NCBI RefSeq assembly: GCF_000599985.1
Contig: NZ_CP007445.1
Span: 620,001-684,000, forward strand
Reading direction: 5' to 3'
Length of the DNA stretch: 64,000 nt
Source of the DNA: Gilliamella apicola
Lineage (GTDB): Bacteria; Pseudomonadota; Gammaproteobacteria; Enterobacterales; Orbaceae
The notes beneath the pieces are model-generated. The model did not search any database. It had not been told where the DNA came from and worked only from the letters and a program-made list of their open reading frames with translations. Position numbers and translations under genes: made by a program. Of this stretch, positions 37,904-51,880 are shown in pieces; the first letter of the stretch is position 1, and every line of letters begins with the position of its first letter.

Positions 37904-39730
37904 GTGATTGAAAATTTAAGAAATATTGCCATTATTGCGCACGTTGACCATGGTAAAACAACTCTGGTTGATAAATTATTAAAACAGTCAGGTACGCTAG
38001 ATAATCTGCGTGGTGACGACAACGAACGTATAATGGATTCTAATGCGCTTGAAAAAGAGCGTGGTATTACCATTTTAGCTAAAAATACAGCGATTGACTG
38101 GAATGATTATCGTATCAATATCGTTGATACCCCAGGCCATGCTGATTTTGGTGGTGAAGTTGAGCGTGTTATGTCAATGGTCGACTCAGTGTTACTGCTA
38201 GTTGATGCTATGGACGGACCAATGCCTCAAACTCGTTTTGTAACGCAAAAAGCGTTTGCTTATGGTTTAAAACCAATTGTAGTTATTAATAAAGTTGACC
38301 GTCCAGGTGCTCGACCTGATTGGGTTGTTGATCAAGTATTCGATCTATTTGTAAACTTAGGTGCAACTGACGAACAGCTCGATTTTCCTATTGTTTATGC
38401 TTCTGCATTAATGGGGATCGCTGGTTTAGATCATGAAGATATGGCTGAAGATATGACGCCATTATTTGAAGCAATCGTTAAACATGTTGAGCCACCAAAA
38501 GTTGATTTAGATGGGCCATTCCAAATGCAAATTTCTCAACTTGATTACAATAATTATGTTGGGGTAATTGGTATCGGTCGAATCAAACGTGGTCGCGTAA
38601 AACCAAATCAACAAGTAACTATTGTTGATAGTGAAGGTAATAAACGTACGGGTAAAGTTGGGCAAGTACTAGGTCATTTAGGCTTACAACGTTATGAAGC
38701 AGAAGTTGCCGAAGCGGGCGATATTATTGCGTTAACTGGTCTTGGTGAATTAGGTATTTCTGACACGATTTGTGATAACAGTTGTGTTGAAGCGCTACCT
38801 CCATTAACTGTTGATGAACCAACTGTTACGATGTTCTTTAATGTTAATAGCTCACCTTTTGCTGGTAAAGAAGGTAAATTTGTAACTTCTCGCCAAATTC
38901 TTGAGCGCTTGAAGAAAGAACTTGTACATAATGTGGCACTCCGTGTTGAAGAAACACCAGACCCTGACGCATTTAGAGTCTCTGGTCGTGGTGAATTACA
39001 CTTATCCGTATTAATTGAAAATATGCGCCGTGAAGGTTATGAACTTGGAGTTTCTCGTCCTAAAGTAATCTTCAAAGAGATCGACGGTAAAAGACAAGAA
39101 CCATTTGAACAAGTAACTCTTGATATTGAAGAACAACATCAAGGTTCAGTGATGGAAGCACTTGGTTTACGTAAAGGTGATCTAACTAATATGTTACCTG
39201 ATGGTAAAGGTCGTGTGCGTTTAGATTATGTTATTCCAAGTCGTGGTCTTATCGGTTTTAGAACTGAATTTATGACGATGACATCAGGTACAGGTTTGCT
39301 TTATTCTACATTTAGTCATTATGACGATGTACGTCCAGGCGAAATTGGTCAACGAATTAATGGTGTTATGATTTCAAACGGTACTGGTAAAGCACTAGCT
39401 TATGCGCTTTATAGCTTGCAAGATCGTGGTAAATTATTCTTAGGTCATGGTGCTGAAGTTTATGAAGGTCAAATTATTGGTATTCATACTCGTTCAAATG
39501 ATTTAACCGTTAACTGTTTAACTGGTAAAAAATTAACTAATATGCGTGCATCTGGTACTGATGAAGCAACGACACTTTCACCGCCAGTTAAAATGTCATT
39601 AGAACAAGCGTTAGAATTTATTGATGATGATGAATTAGTGGAAGTAACACCACTATCTATCCGTTTACGTAAGCGTCATTTAACTGAGAATGACCGTAAA
39701 CGTGCGTTTAGAAACAATAATAAAGACTAA
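37904..39730 (+). CDS. typA: Ribosome-associated GTPase TypA/BipA
   Basis: A 608-residue translational GTPase. The G1 loop is [15 protein letters not shown], switch II is [16 protein letters not shown], and NKVD supplies base recognition. EF-G-like domains III and V and the BipA-specific C-terminal domain follow ([23 protein letters not shown]). It assists 50S assembly, particularly under stress or cold. The start is GTG, as in E. coli. A strong terminator follows and is shared with the convergent ferredoxin gene. Confidence 0.96.
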   Translation: MIENLRNIAIIAHVDHGKTTLVDKLLKQSGTLDNLRGDDNERIMDSNALEKERGITILAKNTAIDWNDYRINIVDTPGHADFGGEVERVMSMVDSVLLLVDAMDGPMPQTRFVTQKAFAYGLKPIVVINKVDRPGARPDWVVDQVFDLFVNLGATDEQLDFPIVYASALMGIAGLDHEDMAEDMTPLFEAIVKHVEPPKVDLDGPFQMQISQLDYNNYVGVIGIGRIKRGRVKPNQQVTIVDSEGNKRTGKVGQVLGHLGLQRYEAEVAEAGDIIALTGLGELGISDTICDNSCVEALPPLTVDEPTVTMFFNVNSSPFAGKEGKFVTSRQILERLKKELVHNVALRVEETPDPDAFRVSGRGELHLSVLIENMRREGYELGVSRPKVIFKEIDGKRQEPFEQVTLDIEEQHQGSVMEALGLRKGDLTNMLPDGKGRVRLDYVIPSRGLIGFRTEFMTMTSGTGLLYSTFSHYDDVRPGEIGQRINGVMISNGTGKALAYALYSLQDRGKLFLGHGAEVYEGQIIGIHTRSNDLTVNCLTGKKLTNMRASGTDEATTLSPPVKMSLEQALEFIDDDELVEVTPLSIRLRKRHLTENDRKRAFRNNNKD

Positions 39731-39790
39731 CCTTAGTGAATAATCTGTAATAAATCAATTCAATTACAGGTTATAACTACTGAATAAAAG

Positions 39791-39817
39791 ACCTCGCTAT
39801 TTAGCGAGGTTTTTTTT
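39791..39817. terminator. Strong terminator after typA (bidirectional)
   Basis: ACCTCGCT and AGCGAGGT form a perfect eight-base stem with an ATTT loop, followed by seven T. The minus-strand ferredoxin stop codon lies inside the stem, and the reverse reading also has a U-rich tail. Confidence 0.9.
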
Positions 39818-40216
39818 GGCTTTAACTCTGGCAATCGCATCAGCAATAGATTGTTTACGATCTTGTTGACTCGTTTGGTTACTGTGATTAACAGCCATTG
39901 TGCGCGGAAATAGTATGGTTGGCGGCACAAGTTGATTGTAATTTAATCGTTGCTGTTTTTTCTCAGTGAGTTGTAATTCTTCATTTTCACTTAGCGCTGT
40001 ACCTAATGTACTTAATGTAATACAGTCTGTTGGGCAAGTATTGATGCAATTACTACACGAAGTACATAACTGCGGTAATATGGTGTGTAATACTTGTTTG
40101 CTGCCGACAATGGCATCGGTCGGGCAAACGCGGATACATTTGCCACAGCCAATACAATTTTCTTCATCAATAAAAGCTTTATATTGTTGTTTGGTTTGCA
40201 TAATAACTTCTTGCAT
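39797..40216 (-). CDS. RnfB/RsxB-like 2[4Fe-4S] ferredoxin coupled to fhs
   Basis: A 139-residue protein with two ferredoxin motifs, CIGCGKCIRVCP at about 21-32 and CTSCSNCINTCP at about 51-62. The surrounding sequence (AFIDEENCIGCGKCIRVCP, DAIVGSKQVLHTI) closely resembles the ferredoxin half of RnfB/RsxB. However, it lacks the N-terminal membrane helix and the first Fe-S domain of those proteins, so it would be soluble. The start overlaps the fhs stop (TAATG). An internal ATG at codon 6 is an alternative. It probably acts as an electron carrier; its link to one-carbon metabolism is inferred from coupling. Confidence 0.75.
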   Translation of the reverse strand: MQEVIMQTKQQYKAFIDEENCIGCGKCIRVCPTDAIVGSKQVLHTILPQLCTSCSNCINTCPTDCITLSTLGTALSENEELQLTEKKQQRLNYNQLVPPTILFPRTMAVNHSNQTSQQDRKQSIADAIARVKAKKNLAK

Positions 40217-41916
40217 TAACTTAAACCTACAATATTACCATCTTTGTCAATATCAATTTGTCGATAAGCTGGATTAGTACCAAGTCCTGGCATCGTCATA
40301 ACATTACCAGCATAGACGCGAATAAATCCAGCACCAGCAGAAATCGCTAAATGACTGATATCAACATCAAAATCAGTTGGTACATTTTTTAAATTCGCAT
40401 CAGCACTGATTGACATGGGTGTTTTGGCAATACAAAGAGGTAGATGATCCAGTTTTAATGCTTGAATCTCTTTGATATTTTCAAGCGCCTTTTCAGAAAG
40501 ATTAGCTTTGTTGGCACCATATTTTTTTACCATTGTTTGAATTTTGTCGATTAAAGGCATGTTATCTGGATAAGGTAGCTTAATTTCACTTGGCGCATCA
40601 CACGCTTTAATAACATGGTGTGCCAGTTTTTCAGCACCTTTACCACCTTGGGTAAATACTTCACTAACTTCACAAGCGAACGCACCATGTTCAATGGCAT
40701 ATTTTTGTAAGAAAGCAAGTTCTTCATCACTATCATGAGGAAAACGGTTGATAGCAACAATCACCTGTAAACCATAACTTTTCGCATTGTTAATATGCCA
40801 TGCTAAGTTAGCGGCACCAATTTCGAGTAGTTCGACATTCGATTCTGATATCTCTTTTGGAATGGCTTGTCCTGGTTTAATGTTATATTTACCACTGTTT
40901 GATTTAAGGCTGCGTACCGTTGCAACTAACACCACACAAGACGCTTTGATACCTGCTTGACGGTATTTGATATTGAAGAATTTTTCCATTCCCATATCCG
41001 ATCCAAATCCAGCTTCAGTAATAACATAATCAGCAAGTTGCAAAGCAATGCGGTCAGCAATTACTGAAGAGTTACCATGGGCAATATTAGCAAAAGGCCC
41101 AGCATGAATTAACACCGGGGTCTGTTCGACGGTTTGCATTAAATTCGGATTGATGGCATTTTTTAATAGTACCGTCATTGCACCCGCAACTTCAAGTTGT
41201 TCTGCGGTAATAGGTTCACCTTGAGTGTTATAGGCTAAAATAATTCGACCAATACGCGCACGCATGTCATGTAAATCAGACGCTAATGCTAAAATTGCCA
41301 TCAGTTCTGATGCCGCAGTAATTTCAAAACCATCACGGCGTTCAATCCCATTTACGCCACCACCAACGCCAACATTGATATGACGTAATGCACGATCATT
41401 GTGATCAATTACACGTTTCCAAACAATACGATTGACATCAATATTTAAACGCTGTAAACCCGTTTGTGCCGTAAACTCATCGCCCAATCGTTCTTCATGA
41501 TAAAGGCGTGCATCTAGTGCCGCTGATGCTAAATCATGAGCTGCTGTGATAGCGTGAATATCGCCTGTTAAATGTAAATTTAAAGTTTCCATAGGTAAAA
41601 CTTCGGCCTGACCACCACCAGCAGCACCACCTTTTACACCAAACACTGGACCTAAACTTGGTTGACGAATACAGGCGATGGCTGTTTTACCAATGTAATT
41701 TAATCCTTCACTCAGTCCAATTGTATTAACGGTTTTACCTTCACCAAGAGGAGTTGGGGTAATGGCGGTAACCAATATCAATTTACCTTTTGGTTTGTTT
41801 TGATTTGATTTAAGAATTGATAAATCGATTTTTGCGACATGTTTACCATAAGGTAACACGTATTGTTCAGGAATATTATATTGTTCTGCGATTTCAGTAA
41901 TTGGACGTAAGGACAT
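40216..41916 (-). CDS. fhs: Formate-tetrahydrofolate ligase
   Basis: A 566-residue enzyme that makes 10-formyl-THF from formate, THF and ATP. The nucleotide-binding loop is [13 protein letters not shown] near residue 55, followed by [31 protein letters not shown] [17 protein letters not shown] and the late [13 protein letters not shown]. The start at 41916 (MSLRPI) is chosen over 41928 because GAG lies upstream. It would let the cell use formate, for example from pyruvate formate-lyase, for purine and one-carbon supply. Confidence 0.95.
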   Translation of the reverse strand: MSLRPITEIAEQYNIPEQYVLPYGKHVAKIDLSILKSNQNKPKGKLILVTAITPTPLGEGKTVNTIGLSEGLNYIGKTAIACIRQPSLGPVFGVKGGAAGGGQAEVLPMETLNLHLTGDIHAITAAHDLASAALDARLYHEERLGDEFTAQTGLQRLNIDVNRIVWKRVIDHNDRALRHINVGVGGGVNGIERRDGFEITAASELMAILALASDLHDMRARIGRIILAYNTQGEPITAEQLEVAGAMTVLLKNAINPNLMQTVEQTPVLIHAGPFANIAHGNSSVIADRIALQLADYVITEAGFGSDMGMEKFFNIKYRQAGIKASCVVLVATVRSLKSNSGKYNIKPGQAIPKEISESNVELLEIGAANLAWHINNAKSYGLQVIVAINRFPHDSDEELAFLQKYAIEHGAFACEVSEVFTQGGKGAEKLAHHVIKACDAPSEIKLPYPDNMPLIDKIQTMVKKYGANKANLSEKALENIKEIQALKLDHLPLCIAKTPMSISADANLKNVPTDFDVDISHLAISAGAGFIRVYAGNVMTMPGLGTNPAYRQIDIDKDGNIVGLS

Positions 41917-42069
41917 AGTAATTCTCATTTAATTATAATTTTGAGGTATCAGTATAAATAATTTAAATTGCCGAATAAAGCGACAATTTTATCTTTATCG
42001 ATTTTCGGCACAATTCCTAATTATATTGTTATAATGATGCAATATATTCAATCAAAGGAAAATTGTTAA

Positions 42070-43173
42070 ATGAATTGGTTTTCACAATATGCTCTCTTCT
42101 TGGCAGAAACAGCAACAGTGGTAATTGCTATTTTGTCTATTCTTATTTTTATCTTAAGTCAACGTCGCAAATTATCAACCGTTTCTGGGCGTTTATCTGT
42201 TAAAGACATCAGTCAGGAATATGAACAAATTAAAGATGATGTATTGATGTCGAGCATGGATGAGTTTGAAGCTAAGCAGTACACGAAAGATCTCAAAAAA
42301 CAGAAAAAACTTGAGAAAAAGCAGGCAAAATTAGCCATTAAACAAAAACAGAATAAAAATAATAACCAAGTTACTGAAACCAACATTACTGATAACCCTA
42401 ACCTACAAATAAAAGTTGCAACAGCTAATGGTGCCAAACCTAAGCTGTTTGTATTATCATTTAACGGTAGTATGGATGCGCATGAGGTTGAAGAGTTACG
42501 TCAAGAGATCACAGCCGTACTTGCTATTATCAAACCAGAAGATCAAGTTGTCATTAAATTAGAAAGCCCTGGCGGTGTTGTTCATGGTTATGGATTAGCT
42601 GCTTCACAATTATTACGTTTTAGAGCGCGTAATATTCCTTTTACTGCTGTCGTTGATAAAGTGGCCGCAAGTGGTGGTTATATGATGGCGTGTACTGCCA
42701 ATAAAATCGTTGCTGCACCCTTTGCTATTGTTGGTTCAATAGGTGTGGTTGCTCAAATTCCAAACTTTAACCGCTTACTTAAAAAGCATGATGTCGATAT
42801 CGAACTACAAACAGCCGGTGAATATAAGCGTACACTGACTATGTTTGGTGAAAACACCGATGAAGGACGCCAAAAATTTAAGCAAGAATTAGAAGAGACA
42901 CATCTGTTATTCAAAGACTTTGTTAAAGAGTATCGCCCTAATGTTGATATTGAGCAAGTGGCAACAGGCGAACATTGGTTTGCAGCTCAAGCGAAAGATA
43001 AAGGTTTAGTTGACCAAATCAGTACCAGTGATGATTTTATTTTATCACATCTTGATACACATAAAATTATCTCAGTCAGTTTTCAACGTAAACAAAAGCT
43101 GTCTGAAAAAATTTCCAAAAATGTAGTCAAAAGTGTTGAAAGATTATTGTTTAGACAAGGAAATGGGCTTTAG
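42070..43173 (+). CDS. sohB: Inner-membrane S49 peptidase SohB
   Basis: A 367-residue membrane-anchored serine peptidase related to signal peptide peptidase. An N-terminal helix (about 8-30) is followed by a lysine-rich cytoplasmic linker (about 70-100) and the S49 domain. That domain contains IKLESPGGVVHGYGLA, VDKVAASGGYMMAC with the serine nucleophile, and APFAIVGSIGVVAQIPN. SohB is thought to degrade membrane-associated peptides. Its stop codon is inside a terminator hairpin. Confidence 0.93.
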   Translation: MNWFSQYALFLAETATVVIAILSILIFILSQRRKLSTVSGRLSVKDISQEYEQIKDDVLMSSMDEFEAKQYTKDLKKQKKLEKKQAKLAIKQKQNKNNNQVTETNITDNPNLQIKVATANGAKPKLFVLSFNGSMDAHEVEELRQEITAVLAIIKPEDQVVIKLESPGGVVHGYGLAASQLLRFRARNIPFTAVVDKVAASGGYMMACTANKIVAAPFAIVGSIGVVAQIPNFNRLLKKHDVDIELQTAGEYKRTLTMFGENTDEGRQKFKQELEETHLLFKDFVKEYRPNVDIEQVATGEHWFAAQAKDKGLVDQISTSDDFILSHLDTHKIISVSFQRKQKLSEKISKNVVKSVERLLFRQGNGL

Positions 43174-43190
43174 TAGCCCTTTTCTTTATT
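43165..43190 (+). terminator. Terminator overlapping the sohB stop
   Basis: GGGCT and AGCCC pair around TTAGT, followed by TTTTCTTTATT. The sohB TAG lies in the loop. Confidence 0.65.
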
Positions 43191-43314
43191 ATGTGAAAAT
43201 TAGATGTTTATTCATTAAACATAAGTAAATACTTCGCCCCAAAAGTTCACGCTTAAATTTCACTAATAAAAAATATTACTAAGCATTATTTTTTACATCT
43301 ATTAAAATTCAAAA

Positions 43315-43338
43315 TTCCTGATAGGAATGGGATTTTTT
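43315..43338 (+). terminator. Possible weak terminator
   Basis: TTCCT and AGGAA pair around GAT, then TGGGATTTTTT. The stem is only five bases. It lies upstream of the orphan secreted protein and may be a leader attenuator. Confidence 0.25.
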
Positions 43339-43404
43339 ATTGCCAAAAAAGGTTAAATAACATACTATTACCGAAAAATAATAAGGATTAAGGATAATAA
43401 TGGT

Positions 43405-44421
43405 ATGAAAAAGTTTTTTTGTTGTTTGTTTCTTATATTAAGTGTTGTTTCGTTTTCATCATCTGCAATTAAAAAAGAAAAATATAATCCAATAGATAAA
43501 GATATTTTTGTTTTTGATCAATATTCCGCTGATGCTATTAACCTCAAAAAATATGGTGGTTTATATTCTGAACCTAATACACGTTCACTATTTTATCCTT
43601 CTTACAAAAAATATAACGGAATGGAAGGTTATTTGGATAAAGAGGTCAAAGTTGGAAATAAAATTTACTTTAAGTTGGTTTTGAAAAATGGGGAAGTTCT
43701 TTATCTTAATGATCTCAATTCTTATGATCAGATAGTGAGTGTAAAAAATTATCAAAAACGATTAGATCAGATTGAGAAGTTAAAAGAAATTAAATTACCT
43801 AATATAGATGATTTATATGTGGCTAAAGTCGAAACAGATCCAAAATCGAAAGATATTTATATCATCACATTTTCAAATGGTCTAAGATTACACAATGCTG
43901 ATCTTAATGGGCTTTTATCCCTATCAGAAAAAATAACTAACCCAGATGATTTACATCAATTTATTAATATTATTAATACTGATAATATTAATTTTACCTA
44001 TAATGCTCAAAATAATATTATTAAGGTCGAGTTAAAAAGCGAACCTTTGAGTATCGAATCCTTTATTTTTAAAGAAAAATTATATACCACAACCGTTACT
44101 GCCATACTTAGTAGCAAGGAACGATTATTTATCGATGATTTTAAAATATTACAAAACGATAATATATATGAATCAACCAGTGACTTGTCCTTCAAGAGTA
44201 AAAGCGGCACTACTGTATATGAGTGGACTAAATTTATTCTAAATAATCAATTCGTATCTTATATCAATTCACTTAATGATAAAAATGATGTGAAAGTAAG
44301 ATTTTATGGTTCACGAAAAAATGTGGAAAAGAAAATAGATTCAAAAACTATTGCTAAAATCAAGAAACTATCAACATTAAATGCTCTATTAGCTAAGTAT
44401 TTTAAATCGGGCTTAGAATAA
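43405..44421 (+). CDS. Secreted protein of unknown function
   Basis: A 338-residue protein with a signal peptide (residues 1-20; MKKFFCCLFLILSVVSFSSS). Cysteines occur only within the signal region, at 6-7, and no lipobox is convincing. The mature part is rich in Lys, Asn and Asp and predicted mixed alpha/beta. Two segments may be related: GGLYSEPNTRSLFYPSYKKYNG with KVGNKIYFKLVLKNGEVLYL, and a later KDIYIITFSNGLRLHNADL. I do not recognise a family. AAGGAT precedes the start, and a strong terminator follows, so it is monocistronic. Confidence 0.65.
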   Translation: MKKFFCCLFLILSVVSFSSSAIKKEKYNPIDKDIFVFDQYSADAINLKKYGGLYSEPNTRSLFYPSYKKYNGMEGYLDKEVKVGNKIYFKLVLKNGEVLYLNDLNSYDQIVSVKNYQKRLDQIEKLKEIKLPNIDDLYVAKVETDPKSKDIYIITFSNGLRLHNADLNGLLSLSEKITNPDDLHQFINIINTDNINFTYNAQNNIIKVELKSEPLSIESFIFKEKLYTTTVTAILSSKERLFIDDFKILQNDNIYESTSDLSFKSKSGTTVYEWTKFILNNQFVSYINSLNDKNDVKVRFYGSRKNVEKKIDSKTIAKIKKLSTLNALLAKYFKSGLE

Positions 44422-44864
44422 CCATTTATGCAATAATTTTTTATTCAATCATTTAAATATAACCCGCTTTTGCGGGTTTTTTATTGTTTATTACGCTCAA
44501 ATTTAAACCTGAATATTTATTATAACTATTCATGAAAAAATAAAAATGTTATTGTTAGATAAAATATTTTGTTTATTTATTGCCATATAAGTTAGTCATC
44601 TTTTTTTAATTTTGGTAATGGAATATGTATCTTAATGAATAATATCTATTTTTAAGTTGAATAACTCTTTGAATTTATTCATCTCATTTTTTTCTAAGGA
44701 CTTTGTTACTTTCTAGCAATAATATTAATCGTTAAAATTGACTTTCTATTCTTTGCATTGAAGTTTAATATATAGCCATATTCATATATTCCCATGAATA
44801 TCGTTCCATTCCTTTATTTATCTTTTCTATAAATCATTAATCATAGCGCTTGAGGACAATTATT
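44422..44864. other. Intergenic region with terminator and aspT promoter
   Basis: About 440 bases, very AT-rich after the terminator at 44461. The aspT promoter must lie here but no clear elements stand out. A partial match AACCTGAATATTTAT near 44505 to the dispersed repeat is too short to call. Confidence 0.4.
44461..44483 (+). terminator. Rho-independent terminator
   Basis: AACCCGC and GCGGGTT pair around TTTT, followed by TTTTT. It lies 39 bases after the secreted protein gene. Confidence 0.92.
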
Positions 44865-48195
<3,331 letters not shown>

Positions 48196-48230
48196 TTAAT
48201 CATTTCATTTATTAACTGATAACTTGTAAT

Positions 48231-48256
48231 ACCCTAGTTTATCTAGGGTTTTTTTA
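48231..48256 (+). terminator. Rho-independent terminator after asdA
   Basis: ACCCTAG and CTAGGGT pair around TTTAT, followed by seven T. Confidence 0.9.
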
Positions 48257-48376
48257 TGCCAATTGGTTAGTTAGTATAAATCTTATTTATTTAAATTGAC
48301 TAAAAACAAATTAATTTAATATTGTTTTTTAATTCTAAGTAGTTATTTGACAGTTTAATTTTTACTCTATAAGATC

Positions 48377-48395
48377 GTAAATGAAAATCATTATC
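48377..48395 (+). promoter_or_regulatory. Fur box upstream of the TonB-dependent receptor
   Basis: GTAAATGAAAATCATTATC matches 16 of 19 positions of the Fur consensus and ends 17 bases before the start codon. It implies iron repression of the receptor. Confidence 0.85.
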
Positions 48396-48412
48396 AATTG
48401 TAACGTGTTCGG

Positions 48413-50431
48413 ATGAAAAAAATAACTGCAAAATTTAGTCTATTTAGTTTGTGCCTTATAAGCTGTTATAGTTCTATTGTACTAGCTGAAAGTAATATTA
48501 AAGATATCAAGAAAGATAATAAACAAGATAAATTAGAAACAATCACTGTCACAGGTGAAGGAGTACAACGTAGTGAATTACAAACCAGTTCAAGTTTAAA
48601 TGTCATAACAAATAAGGATATCGAAAGACGTCCCGATCTTTACTCTTTAACAACTGTACTTAAACAAACTTCCAATATATTAGAAACCGGATTAGGCAAT
48701 CAATTACCCACAATTCGAGGTGTTGAGGGCTCATCAGCTCATGGTGCAATATCTTTTTTAGCAGGTGCTCGCCCTAGAGTTAATGTACAAGTTGATGGTG
48801 ATAATTCTAATTATAATGAATTAGCATTCGCAACTAAATCGCTATGGGATATCAAGCAAATTGAAGTTTTTCGCGGGCCACAAAGTTATGCTCAAGGACG
48901 TAATTCTATAGCTGGCGCTATTGTTATGCAAAGTAATGATCCCATCAATAAATTTGAAGCAGCAGCAAAAACGGATTATGGTAATCAAAATAAACGCCAA
49001 TTTGCTGCCATGCTGTCTGGTCCATTAGTTGATGAGCAATTACTCTTTCGTTTTACGGTAGATGATCAAAGTCGTAAATCTTATGAACATTTAGCAAATT
49101 ATCATCCAGCAGGTGATTCAAGGAAATTTAAAGCCACCACAACTAAGGCTAAATTGCTTTGGTTACCTTCAGCTGTGCCAGATTTTTATAGCCGTTTAAC
49201 CTTTAAACATGTAGATTCACGAAATCCTCAGGGTGAGTTTAAACCAACAACAAATTATGATACCTATCGCTCTGTATTCAAAATTCGGACTTCAAGCACA
49301 ATTTGGGATTCAGGTTATCAATTTAATGATACATGGGAATTTGAAAATAAAGTTGTTTATTCAAATTATATTCATGACCGTTTTTCTCTGCCTTCTGGAG
49401 CACCATCAAGAGTTGAGGGGCACAAATGGCAAGTTCAGCCAATTTTAAGATACAACAATGGTACATACAAAGGTTTATTGGGTCTATTTTATTTTCAGTC
49501 ACCACAAGATGACAGTATTTTATTAGGGATCCGCAATCGTTATCATGACGTTACTAAAACTAAATCGGTTTTAGGGGAGTTTACCTTTAAACCAATTGAT
49601 GTTATCGAAGTTAATCTATCAGCTCGTTATGAGCAAGAAAAACATACCCACAAAGGTGGTAGCTTATTTCTTTTAAATTATGATAATAAAACAAATGTTT
49701 TCTTACCGAAATTTGATATTGCTTATCTAATCAGTGATGATCAGCGTATTGGCGCTAAAATTTCTCGTGGTTATAATCCAGGAGGGGCTGGAATTACATT
49801 TACATATCCTTTTTCTACATACAGTTATGGTACTGAATATCTTTGGAACTATGAACTTTATCACCGCTGGCTTTCAGACGATAAACGCTTAAAAATTAAT
49901 ACCAATATTTTCTATAACGACTATAAAGATATGCAAATTGAGTATTCTCATCCACTAGGAATAACTATTGCTAACGCCGATAAGGCTATAACATATGGTG
50001 CTGAATTTAATGTTGAGTGGCAAGCAACACAAAATTTAAATTTAACCACTGGTTTGGGCTTACTTAAAACCAAAATAAAAAAATACAGTGATAGTAAAAA
50101 TTATAACGGTAATAAGTTAACGCGTGCTCCTGGTTATACATTTAATCTAGGTGGTTACTATAACTTGCCATATGGATTTGAAACAGGATTAAATGCATCG
50201 TATGTGGATAGTTACTATACTGATGCATCAAATAATAGAACATCTAAAATTGATAGTTATTACCAAGCAAATGCTTATTTAGCTTATAACTTCAAACAAG
50301 GTCGAATCATGTTTTATGCTGATAATGTTTTCAATGCTCATGACAAAATTAGCCTGATGTCTTCGTCTTCACGTTACAGTACTTATCAGCAACCACGACA
50401 AGTAGGTATTTCTGCGCAAATAAACTATTAG
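48413..50431 (+). CDS. TonB-dependent outer-membrane siderophore receptor
   Basis: A 672-residue receptor. A signal peptide (ending VLA|ES) is followed by a TonB-box-like LETITVTG at about 43-50, and a plug domain containing QLPTIRGVEGSSAHG and VFRGPQSYAQGRNSIAGAIV. A beta-barrel of conventional length ends ISAQINY with a terminal aromatic. The ribosome binding site is weak: only GG immediately precedes the ATG. Fur control and the adjacent RhtX-like importer point to a ferric siderophore, but the ligand cannot be named. Confidence 0.9.
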   Translation: MKKITAKFSLFSLCLISCYSSIVLAESNIKDIKKDNKQDKLETITVTGEGVQRSELQTSSSLNVITNKDIERRPDLYSLTTVLKQTSNILETGLGNQLPTIRGVEGSSAHGAISFLAGARPRVNVQVDGDNSNYNELAFATKSLWDIKQIEVFRGPQSYAQGRNSIAGAIVMQSNDPINKFEAAAKTDYGNQNKRQFAAMLSGPLVDEQLLFRFTVDDQSRKSYEHLANYHPAGDSRKFKATTTKAKLLWLPSAVPDFYSRLTFKHVDSRNPQGEFKPTTNYDTYRSVFKIRTSSTIWDSGYQFNDTWEFENKVVYSNYIHDRFSLPSGAPSRVEGHKWQVQPILRYNNGTYKGLLGLFYFQSPQDDSILLGIRNRYHDVTKTKSVLGEFTFKPIDVIEVNLSARYEQEKHTHKGGSLFLLNYDNKTNVFLPKFDIAYLISDDQRIGAKISRGYNPGGAGITFTYPFSTYSYGTEYLWNYELYHRWLSDDKRLKINTNIFYNDYKDMQIEYSHPLGITIANADKAITYGAEFNVEWQATQNLNLTTGLGLLKTKIKKYSDSKNYNGNKLTRAPGYTFNLGGYYNLPYGFETGLNASYVDSYYTDASNNRTSKIDSYYQANAYLAYNFKQGRIMFYADNVFNAHDKISLMSSSSRYSTYQQPRQVGISAQINY

Positions 50432-50449
50432 TTAAATATTTTTTGGATG

Positions 50450-50470
50450 ACAGATTTAAATCTGTTTTTG
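50450..50470 (+). terminator. Terminator between receptor and importer genes
   Basis: ACAGAT and ATCTGT pair around TTAA, followed by TTTT. It would limit read-through to the importer gene, which may have its own promoter. Confidence 0.6.
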
Positions 50471-50610
50471 GTTTTCCAAAACAGATTATTTTAAATTTAA
50501 CTAGGTATGAGCAGTAATAGTTTATTCAAAGATATTTTTACCATTAAAGAATGATATTAATAAATATATTACGGACATAAAGAAGGGACTTCAAAAGGAA
50601 AAATGAATAA

Positions 50611-51825
50611 ATGAATGACAAAGCAACAATTAAATTACCCAAAAATGTTTGGTTAATCTTTGTAAGTCTTTATATTACAGAATATGTAGGTATCGGTTTT
50701 TTAACCATCGCCTTAGCGTTAATCTTAAGAAAAGATGGTATGGAGTTAAACCAATTAAGTCTGATTCCTTTAATGATGTTACCAATAGGTTTAAAAATTT
50801 TATGGGCACCTATTGTTGATAAATATCTAAAAAGACGATTATCTCATTATCGTAATTGGTTAATCATCTCTTTAACCCTTATGTTAGTTTGTTTGATGAA
50901 TATCGCTTTTCTAGATCCTATTAAACAATTTCACATCATTCTACCCATCATCTTTATTTTTTCGACAATGACAGCAACTCAAGAGTTAGCCATATCTGGA
51001 TTGGTCTGCAACGTTTTTTTAGCCGAGCAGCGCTATCTTATTTCAAGTATTAAGACTAGTGGTTCAATGATAGGTAATATTTTAGGTGGTGGCGTGATAT
51101 TACTACTTTATGCTTATATCGGTTGGATGTGGTGCTTATTGTTGATTACTGTTTTAATAGGTTTTACATTAATTCAACTCTTCTTTTTTGAAGAGTACCG
51201 TTACTGCCAAAATCAGCCTATTGCCGAAAGCAATGATCCTCAATATTGGAAAAATCTGATTACTATCTGGAAAGGTAAAATTAATTGGTTAGTTATTTTG
51301 TTACTTTTGCCTTTTAGTTTCCTCCCTGCTTATAATCTATTATCACCAATACTTGTTGATGATGGCTGGTCGTTGCCAGATATTGCTATTTTATTAAAAG
51401 TATTTGGTTCAATTGTGAGCTTAGTGGCAGTTGTATTAATTTCAAAAATCCTAAAACGTTTCACAAGAAAACAGAGTCTAACCTATTCATTACTTTGTCA
51501 TGCTTTTTGTTTACTATCATTTATACCGATTTCGTTAGGATATGTGAATGTTTTTAGTGTCTATTTAGCCTGTTTTCTTTACTTCTTTAGTTTACCTTTA
51601 ATGTCGATAGCGATTACCGCTATCATAATAGACAATTCAGATAACTCACAGGCACGTTCTACTGCTTGTAACGCTCAATCGGCACCAAGTTTTATATGTG
51701 GATTTATAGTAATATCATTAAGTTATTATCTTGCACAAAAATTTGGTTACTTCCCTGTCGTCATTGGTTCAATAGCACTTGCATTTTTTAATGGGTATTA
51801 TGCAAGTAAAGCAATAAAAAATTAA
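50611..51825 (+). CDS. RhtX/FptX-like MFS siderophore importer
   Basis: A 404-residue protein with about 12 membrane helices. The early segment LALILRKDGMELNQLSLIPLMMLPIGLKILWAPIVDKYL (shown here in parts: LPIGLKILWAPIVDKY) resembles the RhtX/FptX branch of the major facilitator family, which transports intact ferric siderophores across the inner membrane without an ABC system. Its place beside a Fur-regulated TonB receptor supports this. AAAGGAAAAA lies upstream. A muropeptide (AmpG-like) substrate is the main alternative because the families are related. Confidence 0.75.
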   Translation: MNDKATIKLPKNVWLIFVSLYITEYVGIGFLTIALALILRKDGMELNQLSLIPLMMLPIGLKILWAPIVDKYLKRRLSHYRNWLIISLTLMLVCLMNIAFLDPIKQFHIILPIIFIFSTMTATQELAISGLVCNVFLAEQRYLISSIKTSGSMIGNILGGGVILLLYAYIGWMWCLLLITVLIGFTLIQLFFFEEYRYCQNQPIAESNDPQYWKNLITIWKGKINWLVILLLLPFSFLPAYNLLSPILVDDGWSLPDIAILLKVFGSIVSLVAVVLISKILKRFTRKQSLTYSLLCHAFCLLSFIPISLGYVNVFSVYLACFLYFFSLPLMSIAITAIIIDNSDNSQARSTACNAQSAPSFICGFIVISLSYYLAQKFGYFPVVIGSIALAFFNGYYASKAIKN

Positions 51826-51863
51826 AATAATAATCAATTATTTAATAATAATTTTTTAAAAAA

Positions 51864-51880
51864 GCCCCGATTAGTGGGGC
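51864..51880 (-). terminator. Minus-strand terminator without an intact gene
   Basis: GCCCC and GGGGC arms flank GATTAGT. On the minus strand the hairpin is followed by six U; on the plus strand there is none. It would end a leftward transcript, but no intact leftward gene lies to the right, only a 44-codon stop-free stretch ending at about 51932. Confidence 0.5.

Noticed and set aside
44501..44525. Possible fourth copy of the dispersed repeat (AACCTGAATATTTAT)
   Set aside because: Only about 12 consecutive bases match, within AT-rich DNA where this is expected by chance.
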